This document shows, one piece after another, positions 18,935-28,002 of a DNA stretch of 64,000 bases. The stretch's first letter is position 1, and every line of letters begins with the position of its first letter. The stretch is from positions 5,179,931-5,243,930 of the forward strand of contig NZ_CP022752.1 of the NCBI RefSeq assembly GCF_002263515.1. The letters run 5' to 3'. This DNA is from Actinopolyspora erythraea (GTDB lineage: Bacteria > Actinomycetota > Actinomycetes > Mycobacteriales > Pseudonocardiaceae). A program made the translations under genes and the position numbers. The notes below the pieces were generated by a model. That model was given only the letters and a program-made list of their open reading frames with translations. It was not told where the DNA came from and searched no databases.

Positions 18935-20176
18935 ATGTGGCGAACACTCACCACGGTCAGCGGTTCCGAACACGCCACCCCGCGCGGCAACACCCCCGGC
19001 GAACGGGATGAACCCGTCCCGGACGGCCGCATCCCGCTGTGGCGCGCGCACAACGGGCTGCGCGTGATGGCCCTGGTCTACGCCTTCACGTGGTTCTGCA
19101 TCCTGCTGCCCGACTACCGCAGCCCGGTGGCGGCATCGGCGATCATGGCGGTGATGGTGTGCTGGACCGCCTTCACCATCTGGCGGTACAGCAAGCCGTC
19201 CGGACGGACGAAGACACTGGTGCTGCTGGACCAGGCCGTCACGATGACGCTGTTCGGGCTCTGCTACTTCGTGCTGACCGAGCACCAGATGGACCAGGGA
19301 CTGCCTACGGTGGTCACCATCTGGCACGCCTCCATGGTCACCGCCGCGGCAGTGCGGTGCGGCATACCCGGGGGAGTCGCCAGCGGCGCCGCGGCGGCGG
19401 CCGCCAACTTCGCCATGCGCGGCTACATCGACGCCAACATGTGGATGGACACGGTGCTGCACCTGGCGATCGGCCTGCTGCTGGGGCTGGCCTCCGAGAC
19501 CGCCAAACGTTCCACGCAACGCCTCGCGAGGGCACTGCGCACCGAGGCGGCCACGGCCGAACGCGAGCGGCTGGCGCGGGACATCCACGACAGCGTGCTG
19601 CAGGTGCTGTCGCGGGTGCGCCGGAGAGGCGGCGAACTCGGCGGGGAGGCCGCCGAACTCGCCACCCTCGCGGGGGAGCAGGAAACGGCGCTGCGCAACC
19701 TGATCTCCACCGGCCCGGCCGAACGGGGCGGGACGAGCACCGACCTGGCCGCGCGGCTGCGGGTCCTCGCGGGAACACGGGTGAACGTCTCGGTACCGGC
19801 CACCGAGGTCACACTGCCCGCCGAGACGGTTTCCGCGCTGTTCTCGGTCACCAGCGAAGCCCTCCAGAACGTAGAGGACCACGCCGGGCCGGAAGCCCAC
19901 ACCTGGGTGCTGTTGGAGGACCTGGGATCCGAGGTAGTGCTCAGCATCCGGGACAACGGGCCGGGAATCCCGGAAGGAAGGCTGGAGGAAGCGGCCACGG
20001 CGGGAAGGATGGGAGTGGCGCAGTCGATCCGTGGCCGAGTGGAGAGTCTCGGTGGGAGCATCACGCTGGACACTTCGGTGGGCGAGGGCACCGAGTGGGA
20101 AATCCGCCTCACCCGCGCCGACAGTCGGGAGAACGAGCACGCCCACGGTGGTGAACGGGCGCGGGGGAAACACTGA
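18935..20176 (+). CDS. sensor histidine kinase (NarL-class partner)
   Basis: 413 residues. Five or six hydrophobic helices (about 45-190) are followed by a dimerisation and phosphoacceptor segment with ERLARDIHDSVLQVL (His218) and a HATPase domain with EALQNVEDHAG (N box) and DNGPGIP (G1). This is the HPK7/MacS-like arrangement that pairs with LuxR-type regulators. The ATG at 18935 has GGTCGAGG directly upstream. A response regulator gene follows 221 bp downstream on the same strand and is its likely partner. The signal is unknown; the membrane domain has no extracellular loop of size, so it may sense within the bilayer. Confidence 0.88.
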   Translation: MWRTLTTVSGSEHATPRGNTPGERDEPVPDGRIPLWRAHNGLRVMALVYAFTWFCILLPDYRSPVAASAIMAVMVCWTAFTIWRYSKPSGRTKTLVLLDQAVTMTLFGLCYFVLTEHQMDQGLPTVVTIWHASMVTAAAVRCGIPGGVASGAAAAAANFAMRGYIDANMWMDTVLHLAIGLLLGLASETAKRSTQRLARALRTEAATAERERLARDIHDSVLQVLSRVRRRGGELGGEAAELATLAGEQETALRNLISTGPAERGGTSTDLAARLRVLAGTRVNVSVPATEVTLPAETVSALFSVTSEALQNVEDHAGPEAHTWVLLEDLGSEVVLSIRDNGPGIPEGRLEEAATAGRMGVAQSIRGRVESLGGSITLDTSVGEGTEWEIRLTRADSRENEHAHGGERARGKH

Positions 20177-20397
20177 CAGCGCTCCCGCCCGCCGCGGCGT
20201 GCTCGCCCCGTGAGTCCCCGCTCCGGGAAGCCCACGTCGAGCGGGCGTTCCCGGTACGACCCCGGACTCCTCGTGGGAGCGTGGCACGGGAGGGCCCGAG
20301 ACGGTGCGAGCCGCGAGGGTGGTTGCGCTGCCCGGCGCGCCGGAACCCCGCTCCGGCTCGTCGAGACGGCGGGAAGGCATCAGTGAGGAGCGAGAGC

Positions 20398-21075
20398 ATG
20401 ACTGGCTCGGAGATTTCGGTGATGGTGGTCGACGACCACCCGATCTGGCGAGACGGGGTGGCGCGTGATCTGAGCGAACGGGGGTTCCGGATAAGCGCGA
20501 CCACCGGCGACGCCGTCTCGGCGCTGCGCATCTCGCGAACCGTGCACCCCGACGTGGTGCTGATGGACCTCAACCTGGGCGACACCTCGGGCGTGGAGGC
20601 CACCCGCCAGATCACCCAGGAGATTCCCGGAACCAGGGTGCTGGTGCTCTCCGCGAGCGGGGAGCACGCGGACGTACTGGAGGCGGTCAAGGCCGGGGCC
20701 TCCGGGTACCTGGTGAAGTCGGCCTCCGTGGACGAACTGGTGGACGCGGTGCGGCGGACCGCCGTGGGGGACGCGGTGTTCACCGCCGGGCTGGCGGGTC
20801 TGGTGCTCGGGGAGTACCGGCGCATGGCGGTGACCCCCGGTGACGCGGATCCCGAGCCGCCGCGGCTGACCGACCGGGAGACGGACGTGCTGCGACAGGT
20901 CGCCAAGGGCCTGACCGCGCGCCAGATCGCGAACAAGCTGGTGATCTCGCACCGCACGGTCGAGAACCACGTGCAGTCCACGCTGCGCAAACTGCAGTTG
21001 CACAATCGGGTGGAGCTGGCCCGCTACGCGATCGAGCACGGCCTGGACCAGGAGAGCGAGAGCTCACCGGAGTGA
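20398..21075 (+). CDS. LuxR/NarL-family response regulator
   Basis: 225 residues. The receiver domain (about 5-125) has the acidic pair VVDDHP, the phospho-acceptor Asp57 in VLMDLNLGD, and YLVKSAS with the conserved Lys. The C-terminal LuxR helix-turn-helix has LTDRETDVLRQVAKGLTARQ followed by SHRTVENHVQ. It is the expected output of the upstream kinase. The ATG at 20398 follows GAGGAGCGAGAGC; a GTG 12 nt upstream is less well placed. Target genes are unknown. Confidence 0.92.
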   Translation: MTGSEISVMVVDDHPIWRDGVARDLSERGFRISATTGDAVSALRISRTVHPDVVLMDLNLGDTSGVEATRQITQEIPGTRVLVLSASGEHADVLEAVKAGASGYLVKSASVDELVDAVRRTAVGDAVFTAGLAGLVLGEYRRMAVTPGDADPEPPRLTDRETDVLRQVAKGLTARQIANKLVISHRTVENHVQSTLRKLQLHNRVELARYAIEHGLDQESESSPE

Positions 21076-21638
21076 CGCCCGCCGCGTTTCCGGCCCCCGG
21101 GGACGGAGGCGGCCGGTTCCGGTCACCGGTCGGGGCATCCACCCCGTGGGGGGGCTACCGCGGGTTCGAACTCCGCCGAGACGCACGGCGAATCGGCCGG
21201 TCGATCCGCGACGGGCCGCCGAACCGAACACCGTCGCCTGACGACCGCCGCCCGGTTCACGGGGGCGCGTGCGGCGCACCGTGCTCGTCCTGCCGTTCAG
21301 CTCCCGTCGGGAGGCGGATGTCCCGGTTCCGGTGAGCTCGTTGCCGTCCTGGTCGTAGCCGAGCCCGGTGGTTCGTCCGCCGGGACGCTCGGACAGCCGT
21401 CGGCGAACCCGCTCGCTCCAGGAACGGCCCGGTTCGCCCGGGGGGCCTTCCCGTGCCGCGATGCACTGCCCACTGTGGTCACCGATCGGGCGGTGCGGGG
21501 CGGATTCCACTGGTCGGCCGCTGGTAACGACCGGCCGGGCCCGGCCCCGGTGACCGCCTCCCGGCAACGATCACCGCCCGGTGGCCGCTCCGGCGGTCGA
21601 TCCGGCGCCGGGCGAGTCGTACCGGCGTCCCGCGAGCC
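21076..21638. other. 563-bp intergenic region, no gene seen
   Basis: This is the convergent gap between the response regulator and ptsI. Open frames exist on both strands but their codon usage is erratic. A T-arm-like stem-loop at 21160-21176 has no matching acceptor stem, so it is not called a tRNA. A G+C palindrome lies at 21533-21546. No clear terminator was found. Confidence 0.45.
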
Positions 21639-23276
21639 CTACTCGAACGCCGCACGCGCCGCGGCCTTGGCCGTGGCGACGTCCGACGCGGCCAGCGCGT
21701 CCCTGGCCGCCCGCTCGCAGGTCCGCAGTGACGCCCCCGCCAACGCGGACCCAACGGCGGGAACGGCCGTGGCGACCATGGAGAGGCTGCGCACGCCGAG
21801 TCCCACGAGCACCCGGCCCAACAGCGGATCGGCAGCGGCCTCACCGCACACCCCGACCGGCTTGCCCGTCTCGGCACCGGCCCGGCCGATCATCGCGATC
21901 AACCGCAGCAGAGCGGGCTGCCAGGGATCGTTCAGCTCCGCCAGCGCACCGAGCTGCCGATCGGCGGCGAAGACGTACTGCGCCAGGTCGTTGGTACCGA
22001 CGCTGACGAAATCGACCACCTCGAACAGCTCGGCGGCGATCAACGCTGCCGCGGGAACCTCGACCATCACCCCCGCCCGCGCGATCCCCGCCGTCCTGGC
22101 CCGCTCGGTGAACCAGGCCGCTTCCTCCGGGGTCGCCACCATCGGGGCCATCACCGAGACCTCGGCTCCCGAGTCGTCGGCTGCCGCGGCGATGGCCTCC
22201 AACTGCCGGTCGAGCACGTCCGGCCGGTCGAACGCCACCCGCAGACCGCGCACCCCCAGGGCCGGGTTCGGCTCGGCACCGGTGTCCAGGAAGCCCAGCG
22301 GCTTGTCGGCCCCCGCGTCCAGCGTCCGCACCACCACCGGTTTGCCCGCGAAGGGTTCGAGCACCTCCGCGTAGGCGGCGCGCTGCGTGGCGACGTCCGG
22401 TTCGTCCTGCGCGGCGAGGTAGCAGAACTCGGTGCGGAACAGCCCGACTCCCTCCGCACCGGCGGAGACGGCGGCGGTGGTGTCCGCGGCCGCGCCCACG
22501 TTGGCCAGGATCTTGACCCGCTCCCCGTCCGAGGTTCCGCCGTCGCCGGTCCAGCCCGCCGTGTCGATCCGTTCGGGGGAACGGACCTGGACCGGCTCCT
22601 CCGACAGCGAGACGGTGCCACCGTCCCCGTCCACCTCCGCCGCGACCGCCGACGCCTCCGCGAGCAGCCCGCGCACCGCGACCACGGCGGGGATCCCGAG
22701 CGAGCGGGCGAGGATGGCGGTGTGGCTGGTGGGACCGCCCTCCTCCGTCACCAGGGCCAGCACCAGCTCCGGATCGAGATCGGCGGTGTCCGCCGGGGCC
22801 AGGTCACGGGCCAGCAGCACGCTGGGTTCCAGCAGGGTGGGGACACCGGGGGGTCGCACCCCCAGCAGCTCGGCGATGATCCTGTCCCGCACGTCGTGCA
22901 CGTCGCGCACCCGTTCGGCCAGGTACCCACCGGTGGCTCGCAGCGATTCGGCGAACTCGTTGGCTGCCTCCAGCACGGCGCGGGGAGCAGGCAGTCCGCG
23001 CTGGTCGACCAGCTGTTCGGCACGGGAACTCAACGAGGGGTCCATCGCCATGGCGGCGGTGGTCTCCAGTACCGCCTTGGCGTCGCCCTCGACCCCGGCG
23101 GCGCGTGCGAACAGGCCGTTGGCCACGGCCTCGGCGGCGGGTGAGATGCGCGCGGCCTCGGCTGACGGGTCCGTCACCGCGGGAGAAGCGGGGGGTTCCG
23201 GCAACGGCTCGGCGACCCTGACGACCGGGCCCGCGGCCTGACCGTTGCTGACGCCGACACCACTCAATCTCAACAT
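21639..23276 (-). CDS. ptsI: phosphoenolpyruvate-protein phosphotransferase (PTS enzyme I)
   Basis: 545 residues, close to the usual 550-570. Enzyme I autophosphorylates from PEP and passes phosphate to HPr to power sugar uptake. The phosphohistidine is His185 in GGPTSHTAILARSLGIPAV, the PEP-barrel signature is EGVGLFRTEFCYLA, and the C-terminal GVCGEAAADP carries the active-site Cys. The ATG at 23276 begins MLRLSGVGVSNGQAAG. The gene stands alone here: no ptsH or enzyme II genes are adjacent, so those components must be elsewhere. Confidence 0.96.
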   Translation of the reverse strand: MLRLSGVGVSNGQAAGPVVRVAEPLPEPPASPAVTDPSAEAARISPAAEAVANGLFARAAGVEGDAKAVLETTAAMAMDPSLSSRAEQLVDQRGLPAPRAVLEAANEFAESLRATGGYLAERVRDVHDVRDRIIAELLGVRPPGVPTLLEPSVLLARDLAPADTADLDPELVLALVTEEGGPTSHTAILARSLGIPAVVAVRGLLAEASAVAAEVDGDGGTVSLSEEPVQVRSPERIDTAGWTGDGGTSDGERVKILANVGAAADTTAAVSAGAEGVGLFRTEFCYLAAQDEPDVATQRAAYAEVLEPFAGKPVVVRTLDAGADKPLGFLDTGAEPNPALGVRGLRVAFDRPDVLDRQLEAIAAAADDSGAEVSVMAPMVATPEEAAWFTERARTAGIARAGVMVEVPAAALIAAELFEVVDFVSVGTNDLAQYVFAADRQLGALAELNDPWQPALLRLIAMIGRAGAETGKPVGVCGEAAADPLLGRVLVGLGVRSLSMVATAVPAVGSALAGASLRTCERAARDALAASDVATAKAAARAAFE

Positions 23277-24241
23277 GGTCTAGACCATACCTCTCGAACG
23301 GAAGTTCCCGCGACGCCGAACCTCGCGCCGCCCACAGGCACACGGCACCACGAAACCGCCCCGGACGAAACCGGACCTCCCGACGCCGGAACGAACAGTA
23401 CCGGGCACGGAAGGGAACTTACTTCACTCGAACGGAGCAACCGATCACCAACAATAGGTAACTCCTGAGTATCCGCACGGATCCCCATCCCTCGTACTGA
23501 GTAGCAGGCTGGAGACATGACACAACGAAACGTGACGCACTCGCGAACCACTGAGATCACCCCGGCGCACGTGGTGGGCACGACCGACCGCACTTGCCGG
23601 GCAGCACTGGGCGAACCGGTGGACACCAGCGCCGTCCCGCCGGAGACGGTCCCGAAGGCGGCCACCACGAGCGCCCTCGGGAGTGCCGCGAGGAGCGCGA
23701 CGAGCACTCGGCGGACGCTCGCGGTTCGGATCCCCGGTCCCGGCGGGCGGTTACCCAGACACCACCTCGACGCCCACGCAAGGCGCCCGAGAACGGAGCG
23801 CCGTCCCTTGGGAACCGGTTGAGCACTTTCGCACGATTCGCGGATTTCGAACCGGATCCCGCCACTTGATACACCCCCAATCGGGGGTTATTGGGCACGA
23901 AGTCGCATCACTTTCGACGTCGTTGGCGTCACACTGGAATGGTTGCAGCTCGTCGATATCGCGCCATCGGCGATCGCAACAGCCGGGGTCGGTCGTGAAG
24001 CCCCCCGTACGGCCGACCCCGGCCTTCAGCTCCGGTCGTCGAGTCCGCTCGCCGGTAGGCGGGGGCCGCCGCGAACGAGCCGGACCTCCGGCGAAGCGGC
24101 ACGGCACCCCGCTCCGGCCCGGCAAAGTTGTCCACACCGGACGGAAAGACCGGCTCGAAACGGATCACCGCCGCCGTGCGCGGCCGGAAACCACGCCGTA
24201 CCGGAGTACCTCGCCGGATCCCCGCGAACACGGTGGAAGGC
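23277..24241. other. 965-bp region without a convincing gene
   Basis: This lies between ptsI and the glutaredoxin gene (both minus). Two weak small reading frames were considered: plus 23517-23822 (GGAGAC before ATG, Thr/Arg-rich) and minus 23270-23707 (signal-peptide-like start MLVALLAALPRALVVAAFG, then decaying codon usage). Neither is supported well enough to call. A CCCCCAATCGGGGG hairpin sits near 23875, in a locally A+T-richer stretch (23820-23960) that may hold promoters. Confidence 0.35.
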
Positions 24242-24634
24242 TCAGGAACCGGAGCCACGCAACCCCATCGCGCGCAGCGCACCGTCCACGATCCCCGGTT
24301 CGCTGTCCGGCAGCGCGCCGGGCGCGTGTTCGGCGGCCGCCGCGCGCACGGCCTCCACCGAGGGGTTGACCGCCGACCAGGAACCGATCACCACGGTGGG
24401 CACCGTCTCGTTGCCGTCGGCCAGTTCCCGGACCGTGGCGGCGGCCCGCGCGTCCTGCCAGATGTCGCTCTCCTCGAAACGCACCCCGTGCCTGCGCAGT
24501 CCGGCACGCAACGAGACGCAGAACGGACATCCCGGACGGGTGTAGACGAGCACGCTCCCCTCGCCTCCCGGCACTCGGTCCGATCCGGCCGTTCCCCCCG
24601 CGCGGGGGTCCTCACCGTCCTGTCGCGACGTCAT
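24242..24634 (-). CDS. glutaredoxin-like protein
   Basis: 130 residues with a thioredoxin fold: a disordered 25-residue N-terminus, then VLVYTRPGCPFCVSLRAGL with the CPFC redox pair, and TVPTVVIG with the cis-proline. Actinobacterial proteins of this type include mycoredoxins and NrdH-like electron donors, so it probably reduces mixed disulfides or serves a reductase. The ATG at 24634 has GGAGG with ideal spacing; a GTG two codons earlier is less likely. The C-terminal 40 residues form an Ala-rich helical extension (EAVRAAAAEHAPG) beyond the core fold. Confidence 0.82.
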   Translation of the reverse strand: MTSRQDGEDPRAGGTAGSDRVPGGEGSVLVYTRPGCPFCVSLRAGLRRHGVRFEESDIWQDARAAATVRELADGNETVPTVVIGSWSAVNPSVEAVRAAAAEHAPGALPDSEPGIVDGALRAMGLRGSGS

Positions 24635-24815
24635 CGCCACCTCCAGCGCACTCGCCGTCGTCCCCGGCGCGGTCCCCGGCGGCTGCCCACGCGGTCACCC
24701 GCCACGGCCGGACGACGCGACGTCCGTTCCCGGCCCCGCCGGGCTCGTCGAGATCGCCGGTGCGCTCCTCGTCGGGGGTCGCCACGGCGGATCCGGCCCA
24801 GGGTACTCACACCGA

Positions 24816-26963
24816 TCAGCGCACCGATTCCAGCTCCCCCTCGTCGGTCCCGGCCCCGGAAACCCCGACCCGTCGCCGCAACCGACGCAGTTTCCCGGGG
24901 GCCCACCATGACGCATCACCCAGCAGGCGCAACAGGGCGGGCACGAGGACCATCCGCACCACCGTGGCGTCCAGCAGCAGCGCCACGATCATCCCCACCC
25001 CGATGAACCGCATCATGGTGACGCTGGAGAAGGCGAAGGCCCCGGTCACCACGATCAGCAGCAACGCCGCGGCCGTGATCATCCGGCCGGTGCGGGCGAG
25101 CCCGGTGCGCACCGCTTCCGGCGTATCGGCACCGTGGGCACGCGCCTCGACCATCCGCGAGAGCAGGAACACCTCGTAGTCGGTGGACAGCCCGAACACC
25201 ACCGAGGCCATCAGCACGACGGTGCCGACCGACATCGGGGCGGGAGTGACGTTGATCAGCCCGGCGCCGTGCCCGTCGACGAAGATCCAGGTGAGCACAC
25301 CGAAGGTGGCCGAGAGACTGAGCACGCTCAGCACCACGGCCTTGATCGGCAGCAGCACCGAACCGAAGGCGAAGAACATCAGCACCAGCGTCGCCCCGAC
25401 GAGCAACACGGCCACCCACGGCAGGGTCTCCGCGGTGTCGCGCAGGCTGTCCAGGTTCAGCGCCGTGGTCCCCCCGACCAGCACCCTGGTGTTCGGCGGC
25501 GCGTCCAGCGACCTGATCCCGTCGACGGCGTCGTTGGCCCGCGAGCTGAAGGTCCCCGTCTCCAGCTCCGCCCTGAGCACCACGGTCCCGTCCCGGCTCC
25601 CGACCACGTGCGCCCGGCCGATCCCGGGGACCTCACTGACGGCCGAGGCGAAGGAGGCCACCCGCCGCCGCTCGGGAGGGGCGTTCCCGCCGTCCAGCAC
25701 GATCCGGACGTTGTCACCGCTCATCGTGGGGAACTCCTCGCGGAGCCGCTCGATGCCCTGCCTCGCCGGATCGTCCTTCGGCAGGACCCGCTCGTCGGGG
25801 GTGCCGAACTGGGTTCCCAGGAACGGCGCGCCCAGCAGCGACAGCACGACCAGGATAGGCACTGCTGTCCACAGTGGGTTCCGCATCACCGCCGAGGCGA
25901 ACGCGTACCACCCCCGTCCGGGCTCCGGGTCCGCCCGGCGCTTCCGGCGCCACGGCACGGCGAGCCTGTCCACCCGTTCGCCGAGCATGCCGAGAACGGC
26001 GGGCAGCACCGAGAGCGAGACCACCGCGGCCAGCGCCACGGAGGCCATACCGCCGTAGGCCAGGGAGCGCAGGAAGCTCTGCGGGAACAGCAACAGGCCG
26101 CCCAGCGCGATCACCAGCAGCGTGGCGGAGAACGCCACGGTGCGCCCCGCCGTCGCCACAGCACGCCGCACGGCGACTCCGGTCGTACCGCCCGAGGCCA
26201 GCTCCTCCCGGAACCGGCCGACGACGAACAGACCGTAGTCGATGGCCAGTCCGAGCCCGAGCAGGCTCGCCACGTTGACCGCGAACGTGTTGACCTGGGT
26301 GAACAGCGCGATCAGGTGCAGCAGGCCCAGCGATCCGAACACCGCCGCGCCGCCGACCAGAACCGGCAGCGACGCGGCGACCACTCCTCCGAAGACGACC
26401 ACCAGCAGCACCAGCACCACGGGCAGCGAGACGGCCTCGGCCATCACCAGGTCGCGCTCGGAGTGCTCGCTCATCGACGCCCGCATCGGGACGGTACCGG
26501 CGACGTCGATCTCGGCTCCGGCGACGTCGAGGTCGTCGGCTATGCGCTCGTAGGACCCGGTCTTGCCGTCCTTGCCGTCCACGAGGCGGACAGTGGCGAG
26601 ACCGGTGGTGCGTTCCTCGTTGGCCAGTGCCGGTGTCGGGGTGCTCCAGTAGGAGGTGACCTCCCGCACGGCCGAACCGGGCAGCTCGGCGAGCGTGCCG
26701 CGGATGCGTTCGCCGAGCTCGGGGTCGTCGATGGTGCCCTCGTCCACCGTGTAGAGGACCACCACGTCGCCACCGGAGCCCAGCGCCCGCTCGGCCTTCT
26801 CCCCGGCCTCGGCCGCCTCGCTGTGCGGGGACTCGTAACCGCCCTGGGAGAGCCGGTCGAACACCCCGAGGCCCCAGACTCCGCCCGCCACGACCACGAG
26901 CAGCGCTGTCACCAGCACCGGCAGTCTGCGACGGTATGCGAAAGCTCCCCAGGAAGCGAACAA
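24816..26963 (-). CDS. MMPL/RND-family membrane exporter
   Basis: 715 residues with the duplicated RND plan: one N-terminal helix, a large extracellular domain (about 40-180), five helices with GLGLAIDYGLFVVGRFREE, a second helix at about 365, a second extracellular domain (about 390-520), then five more helices with VFGLSTDYEVFLLSRMVEA. The two Asp-Tyr pairs in the helix-4-like motifs are those used for proton coupling in MmpL proteins. Substrates in this family include lipids and drugs; none can be named here. A TetR regulator is divergent, with an operator-like repeat between, so the regulator probably controls it. Confidence 0.9.
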   Translation of the reverse strand: MFASWGAFAYRRRLPVLVTALLVVVAGGVWGLGVFDRLSQGGYESPHSEAAEAGEKAERALGSGGDVVVLYTVDEGTIDDPELGERIRGTLAELPGSAVREVTSYWSTPTPALANEERTTGLATVRLVDGKDGKTGSYERIADDLDVAGAEIDVAGTVPMRASMSEHSERDLVMAEAVSLPVVLVLLVVVFGGVVAASLPVLVGGAAVFGSLGLLHLIALFTQVNTFAVNVASLLGLGLAIDYGLFVVGRFREELASGGTTGVAVRRAVATAGRTVAFSATLLVIALGGLLLFPQSFLRSLAYGGMASVALAAVVSLSVLPAVLGMLGERVDRLAVPWRRKRRADPEPGRGWYAFASAVMRNPLWTAVPILVVLSLLGAPFLGTQFGTPDERVLPKDDPARQGIERLREEFPTMSGDNVRIVLDGGNAPPERRRVASFASAVSEVPGIGRAHVVGSRDGTVVLRAELETGTFSSRANDAVDGIRSLDAPPNTRVLVGGTTALNLDSLRDTAETLPWVAVLLVGATLVLMFFAFGSVLLPIKAVVLSVLSLSATFGVLTWIFVDGHGAGLINVTPAPMSVGTVVLMASVVFGLSTDYEVFLLSRMVEARAHGADTPEAVRTGLARTGRMITAAALLLIVVTGAFAFSSVTMMRFIGVGMIVALLLDATVVRMVLVPALLRLLGDASWWAPGKLRRLRRRVGVSGAGTDEGELESVR

Positions 26964-27022
26964 CGCGGACCTCCGGCCGTGCGGTCCGGGCCGTACAGTG
27001 GCGACGACCCGGCGACTCCTGA

Positions 27023-27037
27023 GTTAACGGTGTTTAC
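27023..27037. promoter_or_regulatory. operator-like inverted repeat between MMPL and TetR genes
   Basis: GTTAAC and GTTTAC flank GGT, an imperfect dyad of pattern GTnAAC-N3-GTTnAC, centred 67 bp before the MMPL start and 60 bp before the TetR start. The position between divergent genes is the classical place for a TetR-family operator. Confidence 0.55.
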
Positions 27038-27089
27038 TGAACCCCACTGTAGCGACGGACCCCGAAAAAAGCACCCCATGGAGTGACCT

Positions 27090-27848
27090 ATGAACGAAGT
27101 CACTCGACGTGAACAGCTGCGCGCGGCCACGGAACTCGACATCCGCAGGCACGCCCGCGAACTGCTGATCCGCGAGGGACAGGAAGCGGTGACGCTGCGC
27201 GCGATCGCACGCGAGCTCGGTATCACCGCACCGGCGCTGTACCGCTACTACGACTCCCGCGAGGACCTGCTGGCCCGGCTCGCCGAGGACATCTGCGGCG
27301 ACCTGTCCGCGGAGCTGAACGAGACGATGCGCGACGTCGAGGACGAGCACCTGAGCAAGGTGTTCGCGGTCTGCCGCGGTTTCCGGCGCTGGGCGTTGGC
27401 CCATCCGCGGGAGTTCGCGCTGGTGTTCGCCACCCCGGCGAACCCCGGAGGCGGGAGGCCGGGCGCCGAGGAGCGGGATTCGCCGCACGCTCCGGCGGAG
27501 TCCACCACGCGCGGCGACGAGCTGGGCAGCGTCTTCCTGGGCGTGGTCGGGCCGCTCATGGCGGAGGGCGTGACCAGCTCGCCGCCCCCGTCGGTGCCCG
27601 AGGAACTGCGCGAGGGACTCGCGGACAGCCAGCGCGACCTGGCCACCGCCTTCAACACGCACGGCATCGAGATTCCCCCGGAAGCGGTCAGCGCCGAGGC
27701 CGTCTACATGCTGCTTCGCTGGTGGGCCAGGCTCTACGGCCAGGTCGCCCTGGAGGTGTTCGAGAAGTTCCCCTTCGACGTCAGCCACGCCGACCGGCTG
27801 TTCGAGTCCATGCTGGAGGAACTCGGCCGGGAGTCCGGGCTCCGCTGA
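27090..27848 (+). CDS. TetR-family transcriptional regulator
   Basis: 252 residues. The N-terminal DNA-binding domain (about 15-65) contains VTLRAIARELGITAPALYRY followed by YDSREDLLARL, a standard TetR helix-turn-helix. The ligand domain matches the TetR_C_13-type proteins with RWALAHPREFALVFATP. It probably represses the divergent MMPL exporter gene and itself through the dyad at 27023-27037. A strong bidirectional hairpin follows. Confidence 0.92.
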   Translation: MNEVTRREQLRAATELDIRRHARELLIREGQEAVTLRAIARELGITAPALYRYYDSREDLLARLAEDICGDLSAELNETMRDVEDEHLSKVFAVCRGFRRWALAHPREFALVFATPANPGGGRPGAEERDSPHAPAESTTRGDELGSVFLGVVGPLMAEGVTSSPPPSVPEELREGLADSQRDLATAFNTHGIEIPPEAVSAEAVYMLLRWWARLYGQVALEVFEKFPFDVSHADRLFESMLEELGRESGLR

Positions 27849-27872
27849 CGGACCCCCGCCCGCGGTTTCGGG

Positions 27873-27903
27873 GCCCGTCCCGCGACCGGTGCGGGACGGG
27901 CCG
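27873..27903. terminator. bidirectional terminator hairpin
   Basis: A 12-bp perfect stem GGCCCGTCCCGC/GCGGGACGGGCC with loop GACCGGT lies between the convergent tetR and acyl-CoA oxidase-like genes, without a U-tract. Confidence 0.8.
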
Positions 27904-28002
27904 CTCCCCCCTGGTCACGGACCGCTCCTCCCGGGCGTCAGCGCCCTTCGGGCCGGAGCTCCGCCCGGTGCGGGCGACCGGGAGCACGGGTGATCGTGCC
28001 GC

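Noticed and set aside
21160..21176. tRNA-like T arm (GCGGGTTCGAACTCCGC)
   Set aside because: No matching acceptor stem, D arm or anticodon arm could be laid out around it.
23517..23822. 101-codon plus-strand ORF upstream of ptsI
   Set aside because: It has a GGAG before ATG, but composition is Thr/Arg-rich, codon usage decays in the second half and no family was recognised.
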